A stretch of 12,509 nucleotides of DNA, taken from Planctomycetota bacterium. GTDB lineage: Bacteria > Planctomycetota > PUPC01 > DSUN01. Below are positions 1 to 6,211 of this stretch, piece after piece (the first letter of the stretch is position 1; every line of letters starts with the position of its first letter). The DNA lies in assembly GCA_016872875.1 (NCBI GenBank), contig VGYW01000246.1, forward strand, positions 1 through 12,509, in the 5' to 3' direction. Under the pieces are notes generated by a model. It had not been told where the DNA came from, ran no database searches, and saw nothing but the letters and a program-made list of their open reading frames with translations. The translations under genes were made by a program, and so were the position numbers.

Positions 1-436
1 CGCAGGACTGCACGCTCCCCGAGCCCGCCACGTAGGCCGTCATCGAAGGGAGCGTGCTTACCGTGAGGGACATTGACATCTCGACGGTTGTCGCGCTAGA
101 GTAGGCGCGGACACGTGACGCGAGTTCCGCAAGGGCGAAGCTTGAAAGGGGTTTCCAGTGTCTTCGACGCGTCTGCCAACCGGAATGACTGCACTCGTCT
201 TGGTCTGCATCGGCGCAGCAACCGGTGCGCAGGAGGAGTACCTGGTCGGCGGTCCGCTGGCGGGGGTGAAGCTGCCGCTGTTCAAGGGCCTGCACGGCGA
301 GCCGACGGGGTATCCGGGCGGCACCCCGGAGCTGCAGGAGAAGGCCAAGGGCACCCTTTTCACGGGAGATGACGGCAACCTCTTCCCCGAGCTGGAGCTG
401 TACCCGGGCGCGGAGGAGCACTGGCGCGGCTACTAC
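1..436 (+). repeat. Upstream copy of a 436-bp direct repeat (promoter plus 5' end of the lyase gene)
   Basis: This segment aligns without gaps to 1915-2350 (offset 1914). I count 14 mismatches, at 65, 100, 112, 139, 140, 152, 165, 168, 169, 291, 370, 376, 380 and 392, so about 97% identity. Identity stops sharply after TACTAC at 436: this copy continues GTATCACG while the other continues TTGAAGTA. The left boundary is not visible because the match begins at the window edge and may extend further. The repeat holds a promoter-like pair, a leader of about 55 bp, a ribosome binding site, a GTG start, a signal peptide and about 70 codons of the mature N-terminus. Two perfect blocks (170-290 and 292-369) are separated by one mismatch, and the other differences cluster. 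Confidence 0.97.
73..102 (+). promoter_or_regulatory. Promoter-like -35/-10 pair in the upstream repeat copy
   Basis: A perfect TTGACA at 73-78 is followed after 18 bp by TAGAGT at 97-102, which matches four of six positions of the sigma70-type -10 box. A start site near 109-112 would leave a leader of about 45-50 nt before the GTG at 158. The downstream copy keeps the same layout. If active, this promoter would transcribe the truncated reading frame and, by read-through, the aspartic protease gene at 610. This is a motif-based prediction. Confidence 0.45.
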
Positions 437-559
437 GTATCACGCTCTCCCCCCCGCGTGCCTGGAGACCAGATGAAACGTCCCACCACGGAGCTCATTC
501 TGCTCTATCTGCCTCTCGCGGTTGATCGAGCCGAAGAGCCATTCCGTCTTCAAGTTTGA
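158..559 (+). pseudogene. Truncated 5' copy of the heparinase-like lyase gene
   Basis: The frame opens with GTG at 158, preceded by AAAGGGG (145-151). It encodes a signal peptide of about 24 residues ending ATGA, then the same mature N-terminus as the lyase at 2072 up to residue 93 (WRGYY). After that it enters unrelated DNA and ends at 559 after 133 codons. Differences from the intact gene change five codons (S3L, T4R, L45Q, L75V, L79M, this copy to intact copy) and silently alter two, which fits relaxed selection on a fragment. The basic N-region of its signal peptide loses one arginine. An internal ATG at 473 with a weak GGAG upstream lies in the unrelated tail, but I do not recognise that peptide. 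The fragment cannot form the lyase fold. It may be a remnant, or it may be translated as a short exported leader protein ahead of the protease gene. Confidence 0.7.
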
Positions 560-597
560 GCGCGTCGCCCCTTCCGCGCTACCGGCCCCGAGGAAAT

Positions 598-605
598 GGG
601 GAGGG
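598..605 (+). promoter_or_regulatory. Ribosome binding site fixing the start of the aspartic protease gene
   Basis: GGGGAGGG lies four bases before the ATG at 610. The frame is open further upstream to a TTG at 556, but only the ATG at 610 has a Shine-Dalgarno sequence and puts a proper signal peptide at the N-terminus. Confidence 0.65.
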
Positions 606-609
606 CACT

Positions 610-1818
610 ATGCCGCGAGCACTGTTGGTTGTAATGGTGGTGCTGGCCGGGGGCATCGGCCAGAGCGGACGAGCCATGGAGCAAGCAGAGGGTGCGGTCC
701 CGCCCGGGAAGAAGGCGCGCGACCTCTTTGATCCCGCCGCCATGATCCCCCTCCGAAGCCACAAGTACCGGGGCAACAACTTCTGCGTCTCTCTCACTGG
801 AAGCGCGATCCGCGGAGAGCCCTTCGAGGTCCACTTCGACACGGGAAGCTGGCCGACGTGCCTCCCGTACGGCTGTCTCGACAAGTCGAAACTCACCGTC
901 CTGGAGAAGGACGTCAAGGATGCCTGGGGCAAGCCCGCGGACGTCGTGCGGGGCCAGTTGGCCCTGAAGAGCACCGATGGGAAGACCCTGTACGCCGTTG
1001 ACGACTTTGTGTTCTACGCCCGCAAGAAGCCGAATGGCGAGGACGCCGACTGCGACAGGACCTCGAAGTGGACAGCGGCCATCGTGGGGGGCCTGCCGGG
1101 GATCGGCCCGGTGAGGAAGTGGCCGTCGCTTCCCTATGCGATTGCGCTGAAGCACTCCGAACCCGGCAAGGTGGGCCTGGGCATCGTCTCGGATGTGCAG
1201 TCCGGCCCCAGCCGGGACTGGGCGTCCGGCAAGTCCTACCTCCAAATCGGAGCTGACCCGCGGATCACCGGCAAGCTGCACTGGCGGACGGATGTCCCGA
1301 TTCACCCCGAACGTTTCTCCCCGGGGGCCACCCCGGGGTTCACGATCACATTCCGTTTCCCGAAGACCAACGACGTCGCCGTGCCGGACATCGTAGTGCC
1401 GGACCTCTCGGCGACGATTGACACGGGCGCGCCCGAGCTCATGCTGCGACTGAGAAGTGACGATCCCCACCGCAGCGACGTCTACAAGCAGTTCTTCACG
1501 GATGAAGGCCCCGGCTGGCGGAAGGGACAAGGCAAGGCTGACTCCTTGTGCCTGCGGGGCGGGGTCACGGTGCGAATCGCCTTCACGGACAGCAAGGGGG
1601 AAACCACCCGCTGCGAGTTCCTGAGCATTGGCGATTTCAATAGCCCAAACCCGACCAAGGTGATGGTCGGCGACTGGTCGGGGATTTTCCCGTGGCGTAT
1701 CCGCCCTCCTGAGAAACCGCCCGGGCGGATCAATCTGGGGAACACGCTCTACCTGTTCTGCCCGGTCTACTTCTGGGACATCACGAACAAACGGGTCGGA
1801 CTCCACGACTTTATGTGA
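610..1818 (+). CDS. Exported bilobal pepsin-like aspartic protease (peptidase family A1-like)
   Basis: The 402-residue product would cleave peptide bonds with two aspartates, outside the cytoplasmic membrane. Residues 1-22 form a signal peptide (basic residue, hydrophobic LLVVMVVLAGG, small residues at GRA). The first lobe has FDTGSW with catalytic Asp77; the second has IDTGAP with Asp271, about as far apart as in pepsin. Each lobe also has the hydrophobic-Gly element of the psi-loop: IVGG near 158-161 and INLGN near 374-378, the latter followed by LYLFCPVYFWDITNKRVGL, which matches the LGDVFLRxYYxVFDxxxxRVG ending of pepsins. The segment LQIGADPRITGKLHW resembles the pepsin GGxDxxxYxGxLxW strand. 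I cannot place the flap tyrosine with confidence, so activity is likely but not certain. The gene sits alone between two copies of the lyase 5' end. It begins 50 bp after the truncated frame and shares no coding homology with its neighbours. The 96 bp between its stop and the second repeat copy show only weak 4-bp hairpins. A non-catalytic relative is the main alternative. Confidence 0.85.
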   Translation: MPRALLVVMVVLAGGIGQSGRAMEQAEGAVPPGKKARDLFDPAAMIPLRSHKYRGNNFCVSLTGSAIRGEPFEVHFDTGSWPTCLPYGCLDKSKLTVLEKDVKDAWGKPADVVRGQLALKSTDGKTLYAVDDFVFYARKKPNGEDADCDRTSKWTAAIVGGLPGIGPVRKWPSLPYAIALKHSEPGKVGLGIVSDVQSGPSRDWASGKSYLQIGADPRITGKLHWRTDVPIHPERFSPGATPGFTITFRFPKTNDVAVPDIVVPDLSATIDTGAPELMLRLRSDDPHRSDVYKQFFTDEGPGWRKGQGKADSLCLRGGVTVRIAFTDSKGETTRCEFLSIGDFNSPNPTKVMVGDWSGIFPWRIRPPEKPPGRINLGNTLYLFCPVYFWDITNKRVGLHDFM

Positions 1819-1986
1819 TGACGGCCTCCCTTGAGGACGAAGCCGCAACTTGATCCCCGTGCAAGGAGTGCAGACGGACGAAGCGTCGCGGTCCAGGCTG
1901 GTGTCCCCAGAGCACGCAGGACTGCACGCTCCCCGAGCCCGCCACGTAGGCCGTCATCGAAGGGAGCGTGCTTACCGTAAGGGACA

Positions 1987-2016
1987 TTGACATCTCGACG
2001 GTTGTCGCGCTAGGGT
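1987..2016 (+). promoter_or_regulatory. Promoter-like -35/-10 pair for the lyase gene
   Basis: TTGACA at 1987-1992, an 18-bp spacer and TAGGGT at 2011-2016. The -35 box is consensus; the -10 box is one base weaker than in the upstream copy (TAGAGT). The expected leader runs to the GTG at 2072. The motif is placed where a promoter is needed, because the protease gene ends at 1818 and a 253-bp gap follows. Confidence 0.45.
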
Positions 2017-2058
2017 AGGCGCGGATACGTGACGCGAGTTCCGCAAGGGCGATACTTG

Positions 2059-2065
2059 AAAGGGG
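2059..2065 (+). promoter_or_regulatory. Ribosome binding site deciding the GTG start of the lyase
   Basis: AAAGGGG lies six bases before the GTG at 2072. The alternative ATG at 2099 (codon 10) has no comparable site and would remove the two arginines that make the signal peptide N-region, so GTG is preferred. Confidence 0.55.
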
Positions 2066-2071
2066 CTTCCA

Positions 2072-5000
2072 GTGTCTTTGAGACGTCTGCCAACCGGAAT
2101 GACTGCACTCGTCTTGGTCTGCATCGGCGCAGCAACCGGTGCGCAGGAGGAGTACCTGGTCGGCGGTCCGCTGGCGGGGGTGAAGCTGCCGCTGTTCAAG
2201 GGCCAGCACGGCGAGCCGACGGGGTATCCGGGCGGCACCCCGGAGCTGCAGGAGAAGGCCAAGGGCACCCTTTTCACGGGAGACGACGGGAACGTCTTCC
2301 CCGAGATGGAGCTGTACCCGGGCGCGGAGGAGCACTGGCGCGGCTACTACTTGAAGTACATCCCCCAGCGCAGTTTCTTCGACCGGCAGAGCCAGATCAA
2401 GAACTTCACGGCCCCTGAAATCCCTGGCGCCGGCAAGGGCGACGTGGAGAAGTACGCCTCGCCGGTCTTCTACGTGGCGCGTCATTCCGCGATCCGTGAC
2501 ACGGGCAAGACGCGCGCGCCGGTGGACGTGGTGCGCCTGAAGGTCGGGAAGCCCGTCATGTCGCTGGACCTGGGCACGCTGGACGTGGGCTTGTACGTCG
2601 TGCGCGTGATCGGGGCGGTGGCGCCGGCGGACATGAAGGCCTTCCGCAAGCCCATCTACATGCGCTGCGCGGTGAACGACGGGCTCAAGGGCGAGACGAC
2701 CGAGTACAAGCTGCGCATCGGCTACTGCGAGGAGTTCTACAAGGTGGCGGAGTTCTACTTCCACGCGCCGGAGGAGCGCGCGTACAAGGCCGAGCTGGCG
2801 ATGGACGCCGGCAGCGAAGTGGACCTGCTGGTCCGCAACGTCAGTTTGGACGACGTGCTGACGGGCATCGTGCGCAAGGCATCGAAGAAGTCGAGCGACG
2901 TCCCCGCGCCCCAACAAGTCAAGCCGCCGACGATCACGGGCGAAGAGCGGCTGGCGCGCGACGAGGCGCTCTGGAACTTCCTGCCGCCGCCCAACCACCA
3001 GGGCGGCGCCGGCGATAGCTCGCCGTATGCCGGCCCCACCCCCTGGTATGTGACGTGGGGCGTCCGCGACAAGGACGGCAAGTTCCTGAACATGAAGGAA
3101 CTCGATGCCTCGATCGGCAACTGGCAGAGCCCCAAGCTGTGGGAGAGGGGGAAGAACGGGGACAGATTCACAAGCGACCGGTCGCAATGGGGCATCTTCC
3201 TGGTTCACCCCAAGCTGAACCTGAAGTACACGATTGCCGACATGAAAGCCTACAAGCCGCTGCCGGATCCCTACCCGTACAAGGACAACGGCACGGGGCT
3301 GTACTACGCGGAAGCGTTCAAAGAGGGGACCAACACGGTCGATGGCGGCCGGATTCTGGCCGTGCAGGCCATGGCAATTAAGGGACGGATCGCCGGTGCT
3401 AGCGGGGCAGGGGCGGGGGAAGCCTGGCTGAAGGAGGGGGACTCGGACGCGGCGCGCGATGCGGCCGTCCTGCTGGCCAGGTATGCCTATCTTTTTCCCA
3501 CGCTGGATCCGGCCTGGATGCTATGCGTCCTTTCGAAGGATCCCGTGCGTGAGCCGTTCCGGAATTCCTTCGATCGGCGCAAGGAGACCATCGCGTTCTT
3601 CCTGGGCCACTACGGCGGGTATCTCGGTGCGCCGAACACGTACAACCAGCTCTTCAGCTACATCAAGGGCAACGAGGAACTGGCCAAGTCCATCAACCGG
3701 TTCGTGCCGTGGGTGAAGACGAGCCAGGACCTGATCCAGCTCTTCGACACCTACCTGGTGCAGATGACCGCCAAGCGCGTCCTGCGCTATCACTACTACT
3801 GCCATACCATGGCGCTGCTGGACCTGGCCGGGATCCTGGACGACCCGGAGGTCACCGCGCCGTGGTGGGACTGGATGTTCAAAGGCGCGCACGTCTACCC
3901 GATGAAGCCGGCCGGCATCCAGGACATCATGATCGTGGGGAACGATCGCAACGGCGCGCAGTACCTGGGCTCGATGTACTACCAGTGCAACGAGGGCGCC
4001 GTGGTCGTGGCCAAGAGCCTGTACCCCTTCAAGGTGAAGGGCCAGCTTCCGGCGAAGTACGATCTTACGGACCCGGCGCTGTATCCCAAGCCGCTGGCCC
4101 ACTGCTGGTGGCAGATCGGGATCCAGATCGCCGGTACGGAGTTCCCGCGCATCGGCGACGTGACCGGGCCGGACAAGGGGCCCGGCTATTTGGCGGTGAA
4201 CACGCATGCCGCGGGGAACGGCTGGCGCTGGTCGGGCGATCCGGCCTTCGCCTGGTGCCTGAAGAACCTCTACAAGACGGCCGACAAGCAGAATGAATTC
4301 TCGGCCGAAGAGTGGGCGAAGATCGAGGCGGCCGCGGCGACGGTGAAGCGGGCGCCGTGGCTGGAGAACAAGTCGCGGCAGGTTTACAACGCCGCGAGCA
4401 TCCTCGAAGCCGGCACGGAGCACGACGACCCCGCGCTCCGCCGCGCGGCCTACCTGCGCACGGGTGTGGGCAAGGGCCACCAACACACGGACACGCTGGA
4501 CCTGCAGTACTGCATGCTGGGCCAGCAGATGACGATTGACGGCGGCCAGCGGGCCAACTACTCCACGCCCGCTGACTACGACGCAAAAGTCCACAACGTC
4601 GTGCTGGTGGACGGCGGCTACGGGCGCGTGCAGTCGTGGGCGAGCGTGATCAGCGACGGGACGGGCGCGCGCTACCTGCGCGCCACGGCCATGCTGGCCA
4701 AGTCCTTCAACCGGGCCATCGCCCTGGTGGACGCGGACACCACGCCCGAGACGTCGTATGTCCTCGACGTGGTGAGGGTCTGGGGCGGGACGAACGATCA
4801 CACCTACTGCTTCCACGGGCCGACCGGCGGCGACGTGATCTGCAACACCGAGATGAAGCCCGTGCCGCAGCTCGCGGAGGGCGCCGAGCGCACGCCGGAC
4901 CAGGAGTTCCTGAAGGGTTGGAACGACGCAGGGGGCATGACCAACGCCCGCTTCGCGGGCACTGCCCCGGCCGTTCTGGAAACCACGTGGCGCAACGCGG

Positions 5001-6082
5001 GCAAGTACACAAGGCTGCACCTCTTTGACGTTGCCGGCGCGCGCGTGTACCGCGCGGACGTGATCTGCTTCGCGGCGAAGTACAAGTTCGCGCAGCAGAT
5101 GGTGCGCAAGGACGCCGGCGGCAAGGAGATGAGCTCGGCGTTTGTCGCCCTGCACGAGCCGTACAAGAGCGAGCCGTTCATCGCGGAGCGGAAGCTCCTG
5201 GAGGTGAAGCAGAACGACGCCGATGCGCGAAAGGCCGTGGCCGTGGAGGTGAAGCTGAAGTCCGGCCGCACGGACGTGCTGTTCTCGGACGGGTACCCCG
5301 AGAAGACGCGCGAGTTCGGCGGGATCCAGGCGGCGGGCGAGTTCGCTTGCTACTCGACGGACGAGGACGGCGTGCGGCTCGCGAGCCTGACCGGCGGCAC
5401 GCTGCTGAAGGCGCCGGGCATCGAGGTCCAGGCCGCGGCGCGCGAGTACACCGGGAAGGTGACGGCCGCGGACTACCTCAAGAAGCAGATGACGATTGAC
5501 GCGGCCTGGCCGGGCGCCTGCCCGGGCGGGGTGTTCGAGATCGGGACGCCGAGCCGCACGACGAGCTACACCCTGGCGTCGGCGAAGCCGGGCGACAAGT
5601 CCACGGTGCTGACGGTGACGGAAGGCGCGGACTACTACCGTTCGCCGATCATGTCGGTGGACGAGAAGGAAGGCGTCGTCGAGACGGTGATCGCGCCGGT
5701 GCTGGGCAAGATGGCCGGGTTGGACAAGGACTTCACGGTCTCGAACGACGCGCGGACGAAGTTCTGGCGGGCCGAGATGATGGACCGGGTGCCTGGAGAG
5801 CTAACGCGCACGCAATTCAAGGTCACGGGCGCGCCGGTGACGCAGGCCGACTTCGCCCCCGAGAACGCGCTGCGGCTCTGGGAGTACGGCGTCGGCGATT
5901 CCGTGCGGCACAGCACCTTCGTGAACGTGCGCCGTCTGCCGGCCGGCGGCGCCGCCGGGACGCGGTACGAGGTCATGGGCAACGTGGACGCGACGATCAC
6001 GCTCCAGGGCAAGCCCGCGAAGACGATCAGCGCGGCGGAGTTCGCCAAAGCGAACGGGAAGGTCGAGATCGCGATGCCGTGA
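2072..6082 (+). CDS. Large exported heparinase II/III-like polysaccharide lyase family protein
   Basis: The 1336-residue product probably depolymerises a uronic-acid polysaccharide by beta-elimination outside the membrane; the substrate cannot be read from sequence. A signal peptide (residues 1-24, cleavage after ATGA) is followed by an N-terminal beta-rich region to about 290 containing ELYPGAEEHWRGYY and RSFFDRQSQ. A helical stretch typical of an alpha/alpha toroid comes next (about 400-760), with AWMLCVLSKDP, HYYCHTMALLDLAGIL and GNDRNGAQYLGSMYYQCNEG. The heparinase II/III-like beta-sandwich begins near 780: GHQHTDTLD (His803, His805, Asp807), an IDGGQ turn, and HNVVLVDG with His841, the usual HxHxD ... 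HN..VDG signature. About 330 further residues of beta-rich sequence follow, so the protein is much longer than a typical heparinase II (about 750 aa). It starts with GTG at 2072, inside the second repeat copy. I cannot assign a polysaccharide lyase family number or exact catalytic residues. A hydrolase-like or binding role on the same scaffold is the alternative. Confidence 0.85.
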   Translation: MSLRRLPTGMTALVLVCIGAATGAQEEYLVGGPLAGVKLPLFKGQHGEPTGYPGGTPELQEKAKGTLFTGDDGNVFPEMELYPGAEEHWRGYYLKYIPQRSFFDRQSQIKNFTAPEIPGAGKGDVEKYASPVFYVARHSAIRDTGKTRAPVDVVRLKVGKPVMSLDLGTLDVGLYVVRVIGAVAPADMKAFRKPIYMRCAVNDGLKGETTEYKLRIGYCEEFYKVAEFYFHAPEERAYKAELAMDAGSEVDLLVRNVSLDDVLTGIVRKASKKSSDVPAPQQVKPPTITGEERLARDEALWNFLPPPNHQGGAGDSSPYAGPTPWYVTWGVRDKDGKFLNMKELDASIGNWQSPKLWERGKNGDRFTSDRSQWGIFLVHPKLNLKYTIADMKAYKPLPDPYPYKDNGTGLYYAEAFKEGTNTVDGGRILAVQAMAIKGRIAGASGAGAGEAWLKEGDSDAARDAAVLLARYAYLFPTLDPAWMLCVLSKDPVREPFRNSFDRRKETIAFFLGHYGGYLGAPNTYNQLFSYIKGNEELAKSINRFVPWVKTSQDLIQLFDTYLVQMTAKRVLRYHYYCHTMALLDLAGILDDPEVTAPWWDWMFKGAHVYPMKPAGIQDIMIVGNDRNGAQYLGSMYYQCNEGAVVVAKSLYPFKVKGQLPAKYDLTDPALYPKPLAHCWWQIGIQIAGTEFPRIGDVTGPDKGPGYLAVNTHAAGNGWRWSGDPAFAWCLKNLYKTADKQNEFSAEEWAKIEAAAATVKRAPWLENKSRQVYNAASILEAGTEHDDPALRRAAYLRTGVGKGHQHTDTLDLQYCMLGQQMTIDGGQRANYSTPADYDAKVHNVVLVDGGYGRVQSWASVISDGTGARYLRATAMLAKSFNRAIALVDADTTPETSYVLDVVRVWGGTNDHTYCFHGPTGGDVICNTEMKPVPQLAEGAERTPDQEFLKGWNDAGGMTNARFAGTAPAVLETTWRNAGKYTRLHLFDVAGARVYRADVICFAAKYKFAQQMVRKDAGGKEMSSAFVALHEPYKSEPFIAERKLLEVKQNDADARKAVAVEVKLKSGRTDVLFSDGYPEKTREFGGIQAAGEFACYSTDEDGVRLASLTGGTLLKAPGIEVQAAAREYTGKVTAADYLKKQMTIDAAWPGACPGGVFEIGTPSRTTSYTLASAKPGDKSTVLTVTEGADYYRSPIMSVDEKEGVVETVIAPVLGKMAGLDKDFTVSNDARTKFWRAEMMDRVPGELTRTQFKVTGAPVTQADFAPENALRLWEYGVGDSVRHSTFVNVRRLPAGGAAGTRYEVMGNVDATITLQGKPAKTISAAEFAKANGKVEIAMP

Positions 6083-6137
6083 CGTTCCGTTGACCGGGCG
6101 CCCGCGGGCTAGTTTCTCCATCGGTGATACATGGCTT

Positions 6138-6155
6138 CCAGCCGGTTTCGGCTGG
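6138..6155 (+). terminator. Hairpin in the gap after the lyase gene
   Basis: CCAGCCG, a GTTT loop and CGGCTGG form a perfect 7-bp stem, 56 bp after the lyase stop. No T-run follows, so it is not a canonical intrinsic terminator. A further GC-rich palindrome (GCCCGCGGGC, 6100-6109) followed by TAGTTTCT lies closer to the stop. Either could end or stabilise the lyase transcript. The rest of the 129-bp gap holds no clear promoter; TTGACC at 6090 has no -10 box at a usable distance. Confidence 0.3.
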
Positions 6156-6211
6156 CGCCCGCGCCGCTCGACGGGCATTCCTGCTGAGGGGCCAAGATAG
6201 GAAGCCGCACA

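Larger units (their letters stand above)
1915..2350 (+). repeat. Downstream copy of the 436-bp direct repeat, leading into the intact lyase gene
   Basis: This is the partner of 1-436. It covers the 157 bp before the lyase start and the first 93 codons. Beyond 2350 the lyase reading frame continues normally, so this copy is in its native context and the upstream one is the derived fragment. No direct target duplication or inverted ends can be made out at 437 or 1914. Confidence 0.97.

Noticed and set aside
36..104. Protein-like reading (AVIEGSVLTVRDIDISTVVAL) in a second frame of the repeat, a possible tail of an upstream gene
   Set aside because: It is bounded by TAG stops on both sides in both copies and has no initiation signal; it overlaps the promoter-like motif.
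556..609. Extended N-terminus of the aspartic protease from TTG at 556
   Set aside because: No ribosome binding site there, and the extension would place the signal peptide behind 18 polar residues. The ATG at 610 has GGGGAGGG at the right distance.
437..1914. Insertion sequence or transposon carrying the protease gene
   Set aside because: No transposase, no terminal inverted repeats and no short target duplication could be seen at either boundary.
2111..2124. Lipobox at Cys17 of the lyase signal peptide (LVLVC)
   Set aside because: The residue before the cysteine is valine, not Gly, Ala or Ser, and a normal cleavage site follows at ATGA.
1..2350. Assembly artefact as explanation of the direct repeat
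   Set aside because: Fourteen scattered and clustered mismatches and different downstream sequences make a false duplication unlikely, although only long reads can exclude it.
6090..6130. Promoter for the oxidoreductase operon starting with TTGACC at 6090
   Set aside because: The only nearby -10-like hexamer (TAGTTT, 6110-6115) is 14 bp away, too close for a standard promoter.
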